Assembly (NCBI GenBank): GCA_947496465.1 | Contig: CANMCX010000015.1 | Location: 24,846-88,845, forward strand | Reading direction: 5' to 3' | DNA: 64,000 nucleotides | Source of the DNA: Marinifilum_A sediminis | GTDB lineage: Bacteria > Bacteroidota > Bacteroidia > Bacteroidales > Marinifilaceae | Shown here: positions 63,926 to 64,000 of the stretch, in pieces | Numbering within the stretch: position 1 is the first letter of the stretch | Layout: each line of letters begins with the position of its first letter | The notes under the pieces: model-generated | Database searches by the model: none | Told to the model about the DNA's origin: nothing | The model's input: the letters and a program-made list of their open reading frames with translations, nothing else | Made by a program: the position numbers and the translations under genes

Positions 63926-63998
63926 GATTCCTTAGCTCAGCTGGTAGAGCACAACACTTTTAATGTTGGGGTCCTGGGTTCGAACCCCAGAGGGATCA
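63926..63998 (+). tRNA. tRNA-Lys (anticodon TTT)
   Basis: 73 bases with a full cloverleaf. Acceptor GATTCCT pairs with AGGGATC, the D arm is GCTC/GAGC, the anticodon arm is CAACA/TGTTG with loop CTTTTAA (anticodon TTT at 63959-63961), and the T arm is CTGGG/CCCAG with TTCGAAC. Discriminator base A. CCA is not encoded (CT follows), as is common in this phylum. Confidence 0.97.
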
Positions 63999-64000
63999 CT

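Overview
The window is low-GC DNA from a member of the Bacteroidota, probably a marine or sediment-dwelling Marinilabiliales/Marinifilaceae-type bacterium. The evidence is a TonB-dependent receptor paired with a DUF4249 lipoprotein, M56/BlaI and TonB clusters, a periplasmic-propeller histidine kinase, RDD and YitT membrane proteins, and promoters of the Bacteroidota type (TTTG, about 19 bases, TAnnTTTG). The taxonomic call comes from gene content only.

Layout. 0-5.8 kb: end of an AraC regulator, TonB receptor plus DUF4249 lipoprotein, rsgA, and a small lipoprotein with a Lys-rich coiled-coil protein. 5.8-11.2 kb: a BCCT transporter and porin operon flanked by two paralogous FAD oxidoreductases. 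11.3-14 kb: trhO, a GNAT acetyltransferase and a tRNA-dihydrouridine synthase. 14-19.9 kb: accessory region with a 21-bp-period degenerate repeat and, the main discovery candidate, an integron-like array. In that array four single-gene cassettes are each followed by a ~126-bp hairpin repeat, and the leading core of each cassette is complementary to the outer arm of the repeat that ends it. 20-28.5 kb: an unusual channel protein, uncharacterised proteins, an S41-like protease, two RDD proteins, an AhpD-like protein and two outer-membrane barrels. 28.5-37.4 kb: a radical SAM protein, two phosphate-acyltransferases, a sensor kinase, and ackA with pta. 37.6-44.7 kb: a large D-2-hydroxyacid dehydrogenase, a second 21-bp-period repeat, thiD under a TPP riboswitch, a decayed CGGC-domain gene and an alpha/beta hydrolase. 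44.9-50 kb: an MrfA/Hrq1-like helicase followed by a UvrD-like helicase. 51-54.4 kb: Nudix, a folM-folX-folK pterin operon and a B3/4-domain protein. 54.4-59.1 kb: three TonB paralogs with acidic linkers, then M56 (with two TonB domains) and BlaI. 59.3-64 kb: omega-amidase-like hydrolase, acyltransferase, YitT protein, a sigma factor with an anti-sigma-like tail, an SDR and tRNA-Lys(TTT).

How the parts work together. Most core genes are ordinary housekeeping: tRNA modification, acetyl-phosphate metabolism, thiamin and pterin biosynthesis. The Pta-AckA pair and the two Ptb-like enzymes form an acyl-phosphate overflow module. FolM, FolX and FolK next to each other suggest tetrahydromonapterin synthesis. 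The cassette array carries small membrane, lipoprotein, SUKH-like and secreted products and has no recombinase in view, so its mobilising enzyme, if any, is elsewhere. Several start sites were moved from the longest frame to an internal start, because a promoter lies in the longer frame or because family alignments begin there.
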